A stretch of DNA of 64,000 bases from JACRLV01 sp045863555 (GTDB taxonomy: Bacteria; Planctomycetota; Phycisphaerae; UBA1845; Fen-1342). Below, in pieces: positions 7,922-16,909 of this stretch; the stretch's first letter is position 1; each line of letters opens with the position of its first letter. The notes beneath the pieces are model-generated. The model was not told the origin of the DNA, did no database searches, and saw only the letters and a program-made list of their open reading frames with translations. The stretch lies in assembly GCA_045863555.1 (NCBI GenBank), contig BTUU01000008.1, positions 124,001 through 188,000 of the forward strand. The letters run 5' to 3'. Made by a program: the position numbers and the translations under genes.

Positions 7922-10405
7922 GTGTTGTCAATCTCAGCAATCGGTCGTGGGACCGCGAGCTACTACAGCGGAATGGGGCGTGAAGACTACTACGTCGCCG
8001 GCGGTGAACCACCCGGCACGTGGCACGGAGAAGCCAGCGAAGCACTGGGGCTGCGAGGCATTGTTACAGCTTCTGCCCTCGAAGCCCTGTTCGCGGGCTT
8101 TGGGACCAACGGCAAGCCGTTGGTCCAGAACGCCGGGAAGTCGGACCACCAGGTGGGCTGGGACCTCACGTTCTCGGCCCCCAAGAGCTTCTCGATTCTG
8201 TGGGGAACCACGACGAACGATGCGTTCCGTCAACGGCTCGAGCGCGCCCACGCGAAAGCGGTGCTGAAAACGCTTGAATACATCGAGCGTAATCTCAGCT
8301 TCTCCCGCCGAGGTAGTCGCGGCGAGCGGACCGAGCCGGCGAAACTCGTCGCGGCGTTGTACGAGCACTCGACCAGCCGCAATCTCGACCCGCAACGTCA
8401 CACGCACATACTCCTCTTGAACGTCGGCGTTCGTCCAGACGGCTCCACCGGAACCATCGTCAGCAAGCGCTTATTCGAAAACAAGCTGCTCCTCGGCGCG
8501 ATTTACCGTGCTGAGCTGGCCGCAGCGCTCGTTCACGACTGCCGGCTTGCGGTGGTCCGTTACGGTCGCACATTCGAAATCGCCCAGGTAGCGCGAGCAG
8601 CCATCAAACGCTTCTCCTCCCGGCGAAGCGAGATTCTTCAGTGGCTGGCCGAGCGCGGCTTGAGTGGTGCCGCGGCCTCACACATTGCCGCCCTGGACAC
8701 GCGGACCACGAAAGGTCCGCTCCTTCGTCATGAGGAACTGCGGGGACTTTGGCGGAAGCAATTGCGCTCACTCGGGCCGTTGGAACGGCTCCGGCCGTCG
8801 ACCATGCCACGCGTTCGAAAAGGGACGTTTGAAATTATCGATTCCGCTGCCCGTGACCTCGCTCGCGAGCAGAGCCACTTCACCCAGGAGGAGCTCCGCC
8901 TGCGTGCTTTGGCGATGAGCGTCGAACACGGCATCGGCTCTGACCACATTCTCACTGCCATGCGGCACCCGCACCTGGCGTCGCGACAACTGATTTCCCT
9001 CGGAAGGCACGGCACGGATTTGCATTACACCACGCGGCGAACGCGAAAACTCGAACTCGCGGTGGTCCGGGTTGCTCAGCGCCTTGCTGGCACACGGCGA
9101 CACGGTGCGGCTGCCGACCACGTGCATAGGGTACTTACGAGTTTCGGACGACCTCTGAGTGCGGAGCAGGTGCGCGCCGTCGAGCACCTGACCTCTCTAA
9201 GCGCCGGGAGCATCCGAATTGTGGAGGGCTTCGCGGGGACTGGCAAGACGACCCTGCTCGACGCGGCACGTCGCGTCTGGGAACTCGACGGCTACCGAGT
9301 CATCGGCGTGGCCGTCTCAGGCAAAGTGACGAACGAATTGCGGAGCGACGCCGGCATCCAGGCATTCACATTCCGCCAATTGGCGATGATGCTTCGGCCC
9401 TCGTTCAAGTGGCGGGTCAGCCGAATCGTTCGGAATGTCTTTCGCGCCGCCCTGAAGCGGCCCGCGCTTCGCGATGGTCGGCTGCGAATCGACCCCACGA
9501 CTGTCCTCGTGGCTGACGAGGCCGGAACGCTGACGACGCGGCAGTGGGCCGAACTGGTGCGGGCGGCGACCAGGGACGGCGGACTGCTCGTTGCAATCGG
9601 CGACCGTAAGCAGCTACAGCCCATCGGGCCAGGCGGAATGTTCGGCCAACTCGTTGAGTCAACTTCGGCCCCGCAACTCACAAGCATCGTGCGACAACGA
9701 AATGCCGCAGACCGTGACCTCGCCCATGCAGCTGCAGCCGGCGACGCCTCGCAAGTCATCGACAATTTGCAGAGGCGCAAACGACTCGAATGCGCCGACA
9801 CTCCGGTGCAGGCGATTGAACTACTTCTGTCGCGCTGGTTCGAGAACGACGGCCTTGACCCGAAGAACGCGCTCATTCTGGCGCCGACCCGTGCGACCGT
9901 AGCGGACCTGAACCGTCGCTGTCAGGAAATGCGCCGCAACCGCGGCGTTCTGGACGCGAGGAAGTTCGCCCAGGTGGGAAGCTCTCGGTTCCATGTGGGG
10001 GACCGCATTCTGTTCACCAAAACCGACAGAAGGCTCGGCGTCGCGAATGGAGAACTCGGCACACTCAAGGCCATTCATCCACTGCTGCCCCGCATTCAGG
10101 TTCAGCGTGACAACGGCGAGCTGACTTGGACCAACACTCGCAAGTATTCCGACATCGAGCTGGGCTACGCGATGACGACCCACAAAGCACAGGGAACCAC
10201 GACGGTGCGAGCCTACGCGCTGCTGGGCGGTCCGATGCAGGACCGAGAGCTCTCCTACGTGCAGCTGACGCGCGCGCGTGAAGCCGTCTTCTGCTTTACC
10301 GACCGACAGCAGGCAGGCGAGCGGCTGCAACGCCTGACCGCTGCGCTGGAGCGTTCGCGGCAGCAGACGTTGTCAATCTCCATTGACGGAGGGCGTCTCG
10401 GATGA
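7922..10405 (+). CDS. MobF (TrwC/TraI-type) conjugative relaxase-helicase
   Basis: This 827-residue protein has the relaxase hallmarks: N-terminal tyrosines (TASYYSGMGREDYY), DLTFSAPKSFSI, and the metal-binding HTH in DPQRHTHILLLNVG. The C-terminal half is a RecD-like helicase with EGFAGTGKTT (Walker A), VADEAGTLTTRQ (Walker B) and YAMTTHKAQGTTTV. It nicks oriT and unwinds the transferred strand. GTG at 7922 is chosen because GAGGAG lies 7 nt upstream and VLSISAIGRG is the usual N-terminus; a GTG at 7907 is the alternative. It overlaps the coupling-protein gene by ATGA. Length is near that of TrwC (about 970) but shorter. Confidence 0.93.
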   Translation: MLSISAIGRGTASYYSGMGREDYYVAGGEPPGTWHGEASEALGLRGIVTASALEALFAGFGTNGKPLVQNAGKSDHQVGWDLTFSAPKSFSILWGTTTNDAFRQRLERAHAKAVLKTLEYIERNLSFSRRGSRGERTEPAKLVAALYEHSTSRNLDPQRHTHILLLNVGVRPDGSTGTIVSKRLFENKLLLGAIYRAELAAALVHDCRLAVVRYGRTFEIAQVARAAIKRFSSRRSEILQWLAERGLSGAAASHIAALDTRTTKGPLLRHEELRGLWRKQLRSLGPLERLRPSTMPRVRKGTFEIIDSAARDLAREQSHFTQEELRLRALAMSVEHGIGSDHILTAMRHPHLASRQLISLGRHGTDLHYTTRRTRKLELAVVRVAQRLAGTRRHGAAADHVHRVLTSFGRPLSAEQVRAVEHLTSLSAGSIRIVEGFAGTGKTTLLDAARRVWELDGYRVIGVAVSGKVTNELRSDAGIQAFTFRQLAMMLRPSFKWRVSRIVRNVFRAALKRPALRDGRLRIDPTTVLVADEAGTLTTRQWAELVRAATRDGGLLVAIGDRKQLQPIGPGGMFGQLVESTSAPQLTSIVRQRNAADRDLAHAAAAGDASQVIDNLQRRKRLECADTPVQAIELLLSRWFENDGLDPKNALILAPTRATVADLNRRCQEMRRNRGVLDARKFAQVGSSRFHVGDRILFTKTDRRLGVANGELGTLKAIHPLLPRIQVQRDNGELTWTNTRKYSDIELGYAMTTHKAQGTTTVRAYALLGGPMQDRELSYVQLTRAREAVFCFTDRQQAGERLQRLTAALERSRQQTLSISIDGGRLG

Positions 10406-12111
10406 CTCAGCTACAAGATGACCGTGAACCACTCGTCAAGATTAGAGTCGTAAGGTGGCGTGGTTCAGTCGCTTTGCTCGTCTTCGCGGTGATTATGCTG
10501 CTCGCCGCCATCAACCCCGGCAGGCCCGACGTTTTGTTCATCGAGCGATGGAAGTCGGTCTCATCGGCTGTGCTTTTGGTTGTGTTGGCTGTTTTGCGGT
10601 TGCGGGGACGCGAGGTCGAGGTTTCCGCGCCCTCGCCGATTCCAGTGAATTACGTTCGCGGACGGCTTCGGTTCCCGGTTCGCTTCGTGCGTCAGCAACT
10701 CCGCGCGCTGTCGCTGCGAAACCCGCCCTTGGCGTACAGCGTTCAGTGGCTTGGGCTTTCGATTCCAGACCATGCCACCGAGCCGAATTTCTGTCTGGTC
10801 GGCGGCCAAGGAAGCGGTAAGACGACCCTTCTGAGGGAGTTGATGCACTCAGTGCTCCGACAGATTAGGTCCGGCAGCGGCGTGCGCGCGCTCGTGTCGG
10901 ACCCCAAGCGCGACATGCTGCCGTTCATTGCGCGATTCACCGACGCTCCAATCCACATCTTGAGCCCTTTCGACGCACGCAGCATCGCCTGGGACCTGGC
11001 GGCGGACCTGCGCGACTCAGCCGCTGCGCGACACGTCGCCGCCATCTTGGTCCCGGACAGCAAGAGCGACCAGTCGCAGTTCTTCATCCACTCGGCACGG
11101 CTCTTGCTCCATGCGATTCTTCAGGCCCTGATGCTCGCCGCCCCCGGCCGCTGGACGCTCCGCGACGTGATTGCATTTGCGCGGAACCCGGAGCGCGCCA
11201 AGCGACTGCTCACGGAGTTTCCCCTGACGGCCGACGTGCTGGCACTCTACGGTGGAGCCGACATTACCTCGCTAAATGCAAGCCAGACGCTGTACGCCAC
11301 GATTGCCAGCCTTGAACCGGTGGCCGCGGCCTGGGAACGAGCACCGACCCGATTCAGCATATCTGCGTGGATGAACACGGAGTCGGTGCTGCTTTTGGGC
11401 CAGGACTGGATGCATGCCTCGACACTGAGCGCCATCAACCGCGTGTTGTTCCGTCGAATTGTCGAAGTCGTGCTCAATCAACCTGAGACTCGGCGCGCGA
11501 CGACGTGGTTTTTCCTCGACGAACTCAAAGAAAGCGGCCGACTCGACGGCATCAACCAGCTCATGACCAACGGCCGGTCCAAGGGGGCACGAGTCGCGTG
11601 TGCGTTCCAGGACCTTCGCGGATTGCAGAGCGTACTTGGCGAGAAAGAGGCCGACGAAGTCGTGGGGTTGTGTGGTTACCTCTCGTTCCTTCGGCTCGCA
11701 AGCGAGCCGACCGCCGAATGGGCCAGCCGCGTCATTGGCGAGGCGGAATGCTGGGAGGAGTCCTACTCATTCAGTCAGCACAACACAACCAGTCGAGCGG
11801 TGGTTGCCCGCCGCGCGGTCCTCCCGTCGCAGCTTCTGAGCATCCCACCCGTTGAAAACATGCTCGTGACTGGATTTCACCTCGTTCCACAGTGCGGCGG
11901 CCTGATTCACACGCAGCAGCGGCCGACCGACTTTCGCGACGCAGTCGCAACCTACGGCGCGGCGCCGGCATTTGTCGAACGCTCCCCGGAGTCGCTCGTG
12001 CTCGAACCGTGGTTGGAAGACGACTGGGCCCGACTCAACATTCCGTCGGGCGCATCGCCCACCGGGCAGACGGCGACCGTCGCCGATTGTCGCCGTATTC
12101 GTTTCTCGTGA
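10402..12111 (+). CDS. Type IV coupling protein (TrwB/TraD-like ATPase)
   Basis: This 569-residue protein has two N-terminal membrane helices (about 21-37 and 53-67), Walker A GGQGSGKTT (134-142) and Walker B TTWFFLDE near 370, followed by FQDLRGLQSVLG. It would dock the relaxase-DNA complex at a secretion channel in the inner membrane and pump DNA. The ATGA overlap with the relaxase supports one transcription unit. No VirB-like channel genes occur in the window, so a helper element must supply them. Confidence 0.9.
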   Translation: MTQLQDDREPLVKIRVVRWRGSVALLVFAVIMLLAAINPGRPDVLFIERWKSVSSAVLLVVLAVLRLRGREVEVSAPSPIPVNYVRGRLRFPVRFVRQQLRALSLRNPPLAYSVQWLGLSIPDHATEPNFCLVGGQGSGKTTLLRELMHSVLRQIRSGSGVRALVSDPKRDMLPFIARFTDAPIHILSPFDARSIAWDLAADLRDSAAARHVAAILVPDSKSDQSQFFIHSARLLLHAILQALMLAAPGRWTLRDVIAFARNPERAKRLLTEFPLTADVLALYGGADITSLNASQTLYATIASLEPVAAAWERAPTRFSISAWMNTESVLLLGQDWMHASTLSAINRVLFRRIVEVVLNQPETRRATTWFFLDELKESGRLDGINQLMTNGRSKGARVACAFQDLRGLQSVLGEKEADEVVGLCGYLSFLRLASEPTAEWASRVIGEAECWEESYSFSQHNTTSRAVVARRAVLPSQLLSIPPVENMLVTGFHLVPQCGGLIHTQQRPTDFRDAVATYGAAPAFVERSPESLVLEPWLEDDWARLNIPSGASPTGQTATVADCRRIRFS

Positions 12112-12145
12112 TGCCAAAACGCTCGTACTAGAGCGGAGGTCCACC

Positions 12146-12856
12146 ATGTCCGTGTTACAGCGTTGTATTCGATGCGACCAAATGCTCCGTCTGCCCGAAC
12201 GTCGGGAAGGAGGCCGCTTTCGCTGCCCACGCTGCGGCGCCGCGAACGTGCTTGCAACGCGTTCGGGGGAGTTGTCGCTATCGGCCCCGGGCTTCATGAC
12301 AGCCTTCGCCGAAGCCTTTGCCGCGCCACCTCCTGAGCTGCTCAAGGCGGCGCGCTCACGAGTTGTCCTGCTCTGCGACATGTCGGGGTCGATGGACGAG
12401 CGGTTAGACAAGATGCACACCCGCTTCGACAAGTTACGGCAGGCGGTCGCGACGCTCCTTGTTCGCTGGAAGGACGGGGTTGTCGTCGCTTTCAACTCCC
12501 AACCGTGGTTGGTTAGGAATGTCAGGGAGCTTGGTTCGCCGCACGGAGGAACGAACCTCGCGCTGGCGTTCAACGTGCTTGCCGCTGCCCAACCAGTTCA
12601 TACGGTCGTATTGTCCGACGGCGAACCGGACAACTGCGACGCGGCTTTCGAAGCTGCTCAGCAACTCTTGGGTCCGATTGATGTCATTTACTGTGGTGAC
12701 CCGCAGAATGTGAGCGCGACCCGGTTCCTGCAATCGCTCGCGCGCGAGCGGCGCGGACTGTACGTCGTGGAGGACCTCCGCGCCCCTGCGACCCAGCTCC
12801 CCGCTACTGTAATGAAACTTCTGAGTAGTCCCCGGCCCGCGGCGCCGCGCCCGTGA
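12146..12856 (+). CDS. Zinc-ribbon/vWA-domain protein
   Basis: This 236-residue protein begins with a zinc ribbon (CIRC and CPRC pairs within residues 7-32), followed by a von Willebrand A domain. The MIDAS motif is DMSGSM near residue 76; GGTN and LSDGEPDN supply the other metal-site positions. GGAGG lies 6 nt before ATG 12146. vWA proteins are protein-interaction modules, often paired with AAA+ ATPases, but none is next to it here. It follows the coupling protein by 34 nt and is probably in the same transcript. Confidence 0.8.
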   Translation: MSVLQRCIRCDQMLRLPERREGGRFRCPRCGAANVLATRSGELSLSAPGFMTAFAEAFAAPPPELLKAARSRVVLLCDMSGSMDERLDKMHTRFDKLRQAVATLLVRWKDGVVVAFNSQPWLVRNVRELGSPHGGTNLALAFNVLAAAQPVHTVVLSDGEPDNCDAAFEAAQQLLGPIDVIYCGDPQNVSATRFLQSLARERRGLYVVEDLRAPATQLPATVMKLLSSPRPAAPRP

Positions 12857-13120
12857 TGCGCGCGTCAGCGCGAGTCTCAGCAGGTTGACCTCTCGAAGTG
12901 ACTTCAACGCTTCGCAGGTGCGCTTCCGCGCGACCGCCGGTAGTCGCACTGTGACCGCCCCGGCTCGTTCCCGCTCGCTCGGCATTCAACGGCGACGCCG
13001 CGTCGCGGGCTTTCCGCTCTGCTCCACACCCTTCACGACGCATCGGTCGCGACCGGACCTCCCTGTCCGGCACGCCCGCTGCTTCGTCGCTCCGGGCACC
13101 ACCCGCGTCCCGGCTCGCCC

Positions 13121-13196
13121 GGCTCCTTTCGGCTTGGGGTCCGTCCCCCGGCTGCGAATGAAGGGACGGAACCCCTTCGCTCAAACGAAAGGAGCC
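13121..13196 (+). promoter_or_regulatory. RBS-sequestering leader hairpin of ardC
   Basis: GGCTCCTTTCG (13121-13131) is the exact reverse complement of CGAAAGGAGCC (13186-13196), which contains the ribosome site of the gene at 13203. Nested inside is a second stem, GGGGT-CCGTCCC (13136-13147) with GGGACGG-A-ACCCC (13163-13175), 12 bp with one bulged A. Together they would lock the Shine-Dalgarno sequence in double-stranded RNA. The rest of the 346-bp gap after 12856 holds no gene I can support; it reads as a long GC-rich 5' leader. Confidence 0.75.
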
Positions 13197-13202
13197 AGAA
13201 TC

Positions 13203-14012
13203 ATGAAAGCCGAGCAAGCCAAGAAACTCGCCGAAGACGCACTCACTCAACTCACCACGGCGCTCGAACGCGGCCAGAGCGACGCCCTGCGGCAGTATCT
13301 CGCCGCCATGAGCCGCTTCCACACGTACTCGTGGGGCAACGTGCTGCTAATTCTCTCGCAGAAGCCCGACGCCACGCACGTCGCGGGCTTCCAGACGTGG
13401 CGGACGCTCGGTCGCTTCGTCAGGAAGGGCGAGCACGGCATCGTCATCATCGCGCCGATGCTGATTACGCGGAAGGAGGAGGCCGCCGCGGACGGCGACG
13501 AAACGCAGAAGCTCCTGCGTTTCAAAGCCGTCTACGTCTTCGACGTGTCGCAGACCGACGGCGAGCCGCTGCCCGAGTTCGCGCGCGTCGCCGGAAATCC
13601 GAACGGCCACACCGACCGGCTCAGGGCGCTGGTCGCCGAGAAGGGCATCGCGCTGGAGTACGCGGAAACTCTGGCCGGCGCGATGGGCCGCTCGCATGGC
13701 GGCCGCATCGAACTGCTGCGCGCGCTGGCGCCGGCCGAGGAGTTCTCGGTGCTCGTGCATGAACTGGCGCACGAGCTCCTCCACCGCACCGAGCGCCGCA
13801 ACAGCACGACGAAGACCGTACGGGAGACCGAAGCCGAGGCCGTCGCCTTCGTGGTCTGCCAAGCCATCGGACTGGAGACCGGGACGGCCGCGGCGGATTA
13901 CATCCGACTGTACAACGGCGACCAGGCGACGCTCGCCGAGTCGCTGGACAGCGTGCAGAAGACCGCCGCCGAGATTCTGGCCGCCATTCTGCGCGAGCCA
14001 GAGAACGCGTGA
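13203..14012 (+). CDS. ardC: ArdC-like antirestriction protein (ssDNA-binding domain plus metallopeptidase)
   Basis: This 269-residue protein has an N-terminal DUF1738/ArdC domain (SRFHTYSWGNVLLILSQKP, GFQTWRTLGRFVRKGE at about 37-78) and a C-terminal zincin domain with HELAH (186-190) and ETEAEAVAF (208-216) as the third ligand. ArdC proteins bind single-stranded DNA and shield incoming mobile DNA from restriction. It sits behind a structured leader that hides its ribosome site and is followed by a strong terminator, so it forms its own unit. Start ATG 13203 follows AAAGGAG. Confidence 0.85.
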   Translation: MKAEQAKKLAEDALTQLTTALERGQSDALRQYLAAMSRFHTYSWGNVLLILSQKPDATHVAGFQTWRTLGRFVRKGEHGIVIIAPMLITRKEEAAADGDETQKLLRFKAVYVFDVSQTDGEPLPEFARVAGNPNGHTDRLRALVAEKGIALEYAETLAGAMGRSHGGRIELLRALAPAEEFSVLVHELAHELLHRTERRNSTTKTVRETEAEAVAFVVCQAIGLETGTAAADYIRLYNGDQATLAESLDSVQKTAAEILAAILREPENA

Positions 14013-14026
14013 GTTCGCGCCCGGTT

Positions 14027-14057
14027 GAAGCCGGTCGTATCGACCGGCTTCGTTTTT
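14027..14057 (+). terminator. Rho-independent terminator after ardC
   Basis: GAAGCCGGTCG and CGACCGGCTTC make a perfect 11-bp stem with a TAT loop, followed by G and TTTTT, 14 nt after the ardC stop. Confidence 0.92.
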
Positions 14058-14147
14058 GGGGACGCGAACCAGCAACGCGCTCGCGGCTTGCGAGTCGGCC
14101 TGAGGCGGCGGAAGATTGGGCATCGCATCGTTCCAAGGTACACCGCC

Positions 14148-15599
14148 ATGGCTAAGACTCGCGCACCCGTCACAAAGGAGTTGTTTCTTACCGCCGTCGC
14201 GTGCCCGACGCAGGCCTGGTATCTGGCGAACTCGGACGCTGCGCCGCCGACGGTCGGAGAGCGCTTCCGCATGGAAGAGGGCCAGGAGGTGCACGAGTTC
14301 GCACGCACGGACTGCCCCGAAGGACAGTTTGCGGGTACGCCGGACAACACGGCGCGGCTTCTTGCTAGCGCGACCGCCACGGTTCTGTTTGAAGCCGCGT
14401 TCGAAGTCGATGGATTCTCCGCCCGCGCGGACATCCTTCGAAAGCGGAAACGCGGCATCGTCGTTACGGAGGTGAAATCCAGCCTTCACGATGACGAGAA
14501 GGTGCATGACGAGCACATTGACGACTTAGCGTACACGGTGATGGTCCTTCGGCGGGCAGGCCAAAACGTGCTGAAAGCGACGCTGCTCCAACTGTCGCGG
14601 GAGTATCGCCGCAACGGCAGGTCGCCGATGTTTGCGGAAAGCGACCATACGGAGGCGGTTTTCGAGCGGGCGGACGAGTTCGACCAACAGTGGCAGGTCG
14701 TCCGCGACGCGCTTGCCAGGAATGGGCGCCCGAGACCGCGGCTGATGTTCACGTGCCGAGACTGTCCGTACTTCGAAAGCGAGTGTCTTGGGTCGGAAAT
14801 CAATCACCCGGTCTTCGATTTGCCGGCGCTTCGCGAGAAGCGTTTCGCCGAATTGACCGAAGCGGGATATCTCGCCATTCCGGAGATTCCCGAGGACTTC
14901 GAGCTGACGGAGAATCAGCACCGGGTGCGGCGGGCCGTGGTGACGGGGAAACCCGAAGTTGATAAGGCCGGACTCCGACGATGTTTGAAGGGGGTCGCGT
15001 GGCCGGCCTTCTATCTGGACTTTGAGACGATGAAGACGGCACTGCCCGTCTGGAGCGACATCGCGCCGCATGAGCAGGTGCTCACCCAGTACTCGATTCA
15101 CCGATGCTCCACGCCGGGACGCGTGGATGAGCATCGCGAGTTCCTCGCCGAGCCTACGCGCGATTGCCGCCTTGAGTTGGCCGAATCCCTCCTGCGCGAC
15201 CTCAAGGGCAAGGGAAGCATCGTGGTCTACTCATCGTTTGAGAAAACGATGCTGGCCAGTCTGGCAACGCGGTTTCCCAAGCTCGCGAAACCGTTGAATG
15301 CTTGCATCGAACGGCTCTTCGACCTGGAGCGCGCCTTCAAGCAGCACTTTTATCATCCGGCGTTTCGCGGGCGCACGTCGATTAAGAAGACTCTCCCGGT
15401 TCTCGTTCCGAGCATGAAATACGAGGGGCTGGCCATCGCCGATGGGGATTCGGCGATGACGCTTTTTGCGCGCATGGCGCGGGGAGAGCTGGCCGAAAAG
15501 GAGGCGGTGAAGCTGCGTGCAGCCCTGTTGGAATACTGTGGCCAGGACACGCTGGCGATGGTCAAGCTTCACGCCGCGTTGCAGCGCTACTGTGATTAG
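14148..15599 (+). CDS. DUF2779 protein: Cas4-like nuclease plus RNase H-like exonuclease domain
   Basis: This 483-residue protein has an N-terminal PD-(D/E)XK-like core (ARADILRKR with Asp95; VVTEVKSS with Glu108 and Lys110). A cysteine cluster CRDCPYFESEC near 205 and a Cys in VACPTQAW near 19 could hold an Fe-S cluster. From about 280 it carries a DUF2779 domain with FYLDFETMKTALPVW and, near the end, YCGQDTLAMVKLH, typical of DnaQ-like exonuclease acidic residues. The start ATG 14148 has no clear ribosome site. It sits alone between two terminators. DNA-end processing is a reasonable guess. Confidence 0.75.
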   Translation: MAKTRAPVTKELFLTAVACPTQAWYLANSDAAPPTVGERFRMEEGQEVHEFARTDCPEGQFAGTPDNTARLLASATATVLFEAAFEVDGFSARADILRKRKRGIVVTEVKSSLHDDEKVHDEHIDDLAYTVMVLRRAGQNVLKATLLQLSREYRRNGRSPMFAESDHTEAVFERADEFDQQWQVVRDALARNGRPRPRLMFTCRDCPYFESECLGSEINHPVFDLPALREKRFAELTEAGYLAIPEIPEDFELTENQHRVRRAVVTGKPEVDKAGLRRCLKGVAWPAFYLDFETMKTALPVWSDIAPHEQVLTQYSIHRCSTPGRVDEHREFLAEPTRDCRLELAESLLRDLKGKGSIVVYSSFEKTMLASLATRFPKLAKPLNACIERLFDLERAFKQHFYHPAFRGRTSIKKTLPVLVPSMKYEGLAIADGDSAMTLFARMARGELAEKEAVKLRAALLEYCGQDTLAMVKLHAALQRYCD

Positions 15600-15630
15600 G
15601 GTGCGAGTCACAGGCATCGGCTGCGAGCAG

Positions 15631-15659
15631 GAAGAGGCCGCTACGTGAGCGGCCTCTTC
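15631..15659. terminator. Bidirectional hairpin between convergent genes
   Basis: GAAGAGGCCGCT and AGCGGCCTCTTC form a 12-bp perfect stem with an ACGTG loop, between the stops of convergent genes ending at 15599 and 15671. There is no long T-run, so it may work as a transcript-end stabiliser or a weak terminator. Confidence 0.6.
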
Positions 15660-15670
15660 CTTGCCGGGTT

Positions 15671-16345
15671 TCAGGGGCGGTTCAAGTCTTCACCGTCCGA
15701 CGCTTCGGAGACGGCTTGCGGTCCGCCGCCGTCCGCACCTTGGGGGTTGCTTCGCGTTTGGCCGATTTCTTCGGCGCCTTGGCTTCGTGCGAGCCTTCTG
15801 GATGGAACCCGTTCGTCATGCAGCACCTTTCTTTCCCGCTCGCCCAGAAGCATCGAGGAGCGCTCGTAGTACCTGCTGAGGGCGTCGCGTGAACTGGCCA
15901 GAAATATGGCCTCCAGCACCAGGACGGCCACGCCGACCCACGCGGGCCAGCGCGCGCCGTCCACAAGCATCACAATCGCCGCGAACGCGGTCGCGACGGC
16001 CATGTTCGAATAGAACTGGTAGTAGCGGTAATGGTTCTCGACCAGCGCATAGAAGGCGTCGAGTCGGTCCGGGAGCTTTCGGAAATCGAGCCGCGGCGGG
16101 CGAAGTCCGGTCCGATGATGAAGCTGGTCGATGGTGGCCCAGCGAACCGCACTCATTGTCATGCCGAGCGCGATGGAGGCGAAGGATGCGAGCGCCACGC
16201 CCCCGAGAGTCGGAGCGCCGGTTGGACCGCCCGTCAGCCAGGTCTCGACCGGGGCACAGGCCTCCGAGAGGCCCCAGAGCGCCACGAAACCAGGTATGAA
16301 GTATGCGATGGCGAGCCCGAAGTTGCGGCTCGAAAGCTCCGTCAC
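15671..16345 (-). CDS. Integral membrane protein, unknown function
   Basis: This 224-residue protein shows at least four hydrophobic stretches: LAIAYFIPGFVALWGL, GGVALASFASIALGMTM, NMAVATAFAAIVMLV and WVGVAVLVLEAIFLAS. A charged C-terminal tail follows (SRRLARSQGAEEIG). The GTG at 16345 is preferred because TELSSRNFG leads straight into the first membrane segment; an ATG at 16423 would add 26 unlikely residues. It is divergent from the small XRE gene at 16449. I recognise no family; a membrane protein here could be a defence effector, but nothing proves it. Confidence 0.6.
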   Translation of the reverse strand: MTELSSRNFGLAIAYFIPGFVALWGLSEACAPVETWLTGGPTGAPTLGGVALASFASIALGMTMSAVRWATIDQLHHRTGLRPPRLDFRKLPDRLDAFYALVENHYRYYQFYSNMAVATAFAAIVMLVDGARWPAWVGVAVLVLEAIFLASSRDALSRYYERSSMLLGERERKVLHDERVPSRRLARSQGAEEIGQTRSNPQGADGGGPQAVSEASDGEDLNRP

Positions 16346-16448
16346 AGGACCGTGCTGCGTTGACGCACATGAAACTGCCCTTACGACGTTGCGAATTGTC
16401 GGCTGACACGGAACCCGTGTCAAGGCGAACTTGCTGCATGCTTACGGC

Positions 16449-16700
16449 ATGGCGATGAAAGCACAGCACGCGCGTCGCTATCGCCGCCTGCCGGCGCTGC
16501 TCCGCACCCTTCGAGAAGAGGCCGAGCTCACACAGCGCGAACTCGGCAAGCGGCTCAGGCGCCCGCAGTCATGGATTTACAATTGCGAAACCGGCAATCG
16601 CCGGGTGGACCTGGCCGAGTTCTGCGAGTGGTGCGAGGGTTGCGAGGTCGAAGCGACGGTTGCGGTGAAGCGGTTTCTCGAATTGGCCCGGTCCGTCTGA
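16449..16700 (+). CDS. Small XRE-type DNA-binding protein
   Basis: This 83-residue protein is almost entirely an HTH: LLRTLREEAELTQRELGKRL, then RRPQSWIYNCETGNRRVDLAEF. It probably regulates the divergent membrane-protein gene or the recombinase downstream. ATG 16449 is used; an upstream ATG at 16431 is possible. No strong ribosome site is visible. Confidence 0.75.
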   Translation: MAMKAQHARRYRRLPALLRTLREEAELTQRELGKRLRRPQSWIYNCETGNRRVDLAEFCEWCEGCEVEATVAVKRFLELARSV

Positions 16701-16909
16701 CGAAGGGAGGGTGTGTGGCCGAAAGCCGGCTTCCAGCCGGCAAACACAGGCTCACTTGTTAGAACTAGCCGGCCTAACAGACCGACCAGAAAATCACCCC
16801 TTTCTACGCCTGTTAGCGCATGATAACGTCTTCTATCATGCACAACTCGGCGGAAAAAAGGGGGGCCGGCAGCCGGCCCGTCCCAGCCGACTCAGCACGG
16901 TGTTCAACC

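Noticed and set aside
13080..13112. TTCGTCG...GGCACCACCCG in the ardC leader resembles a block of the large RNA
   Set aside because: Only about 20 positions match, on the antisense strand, with no other blocks nearby; likely chance at this GC.
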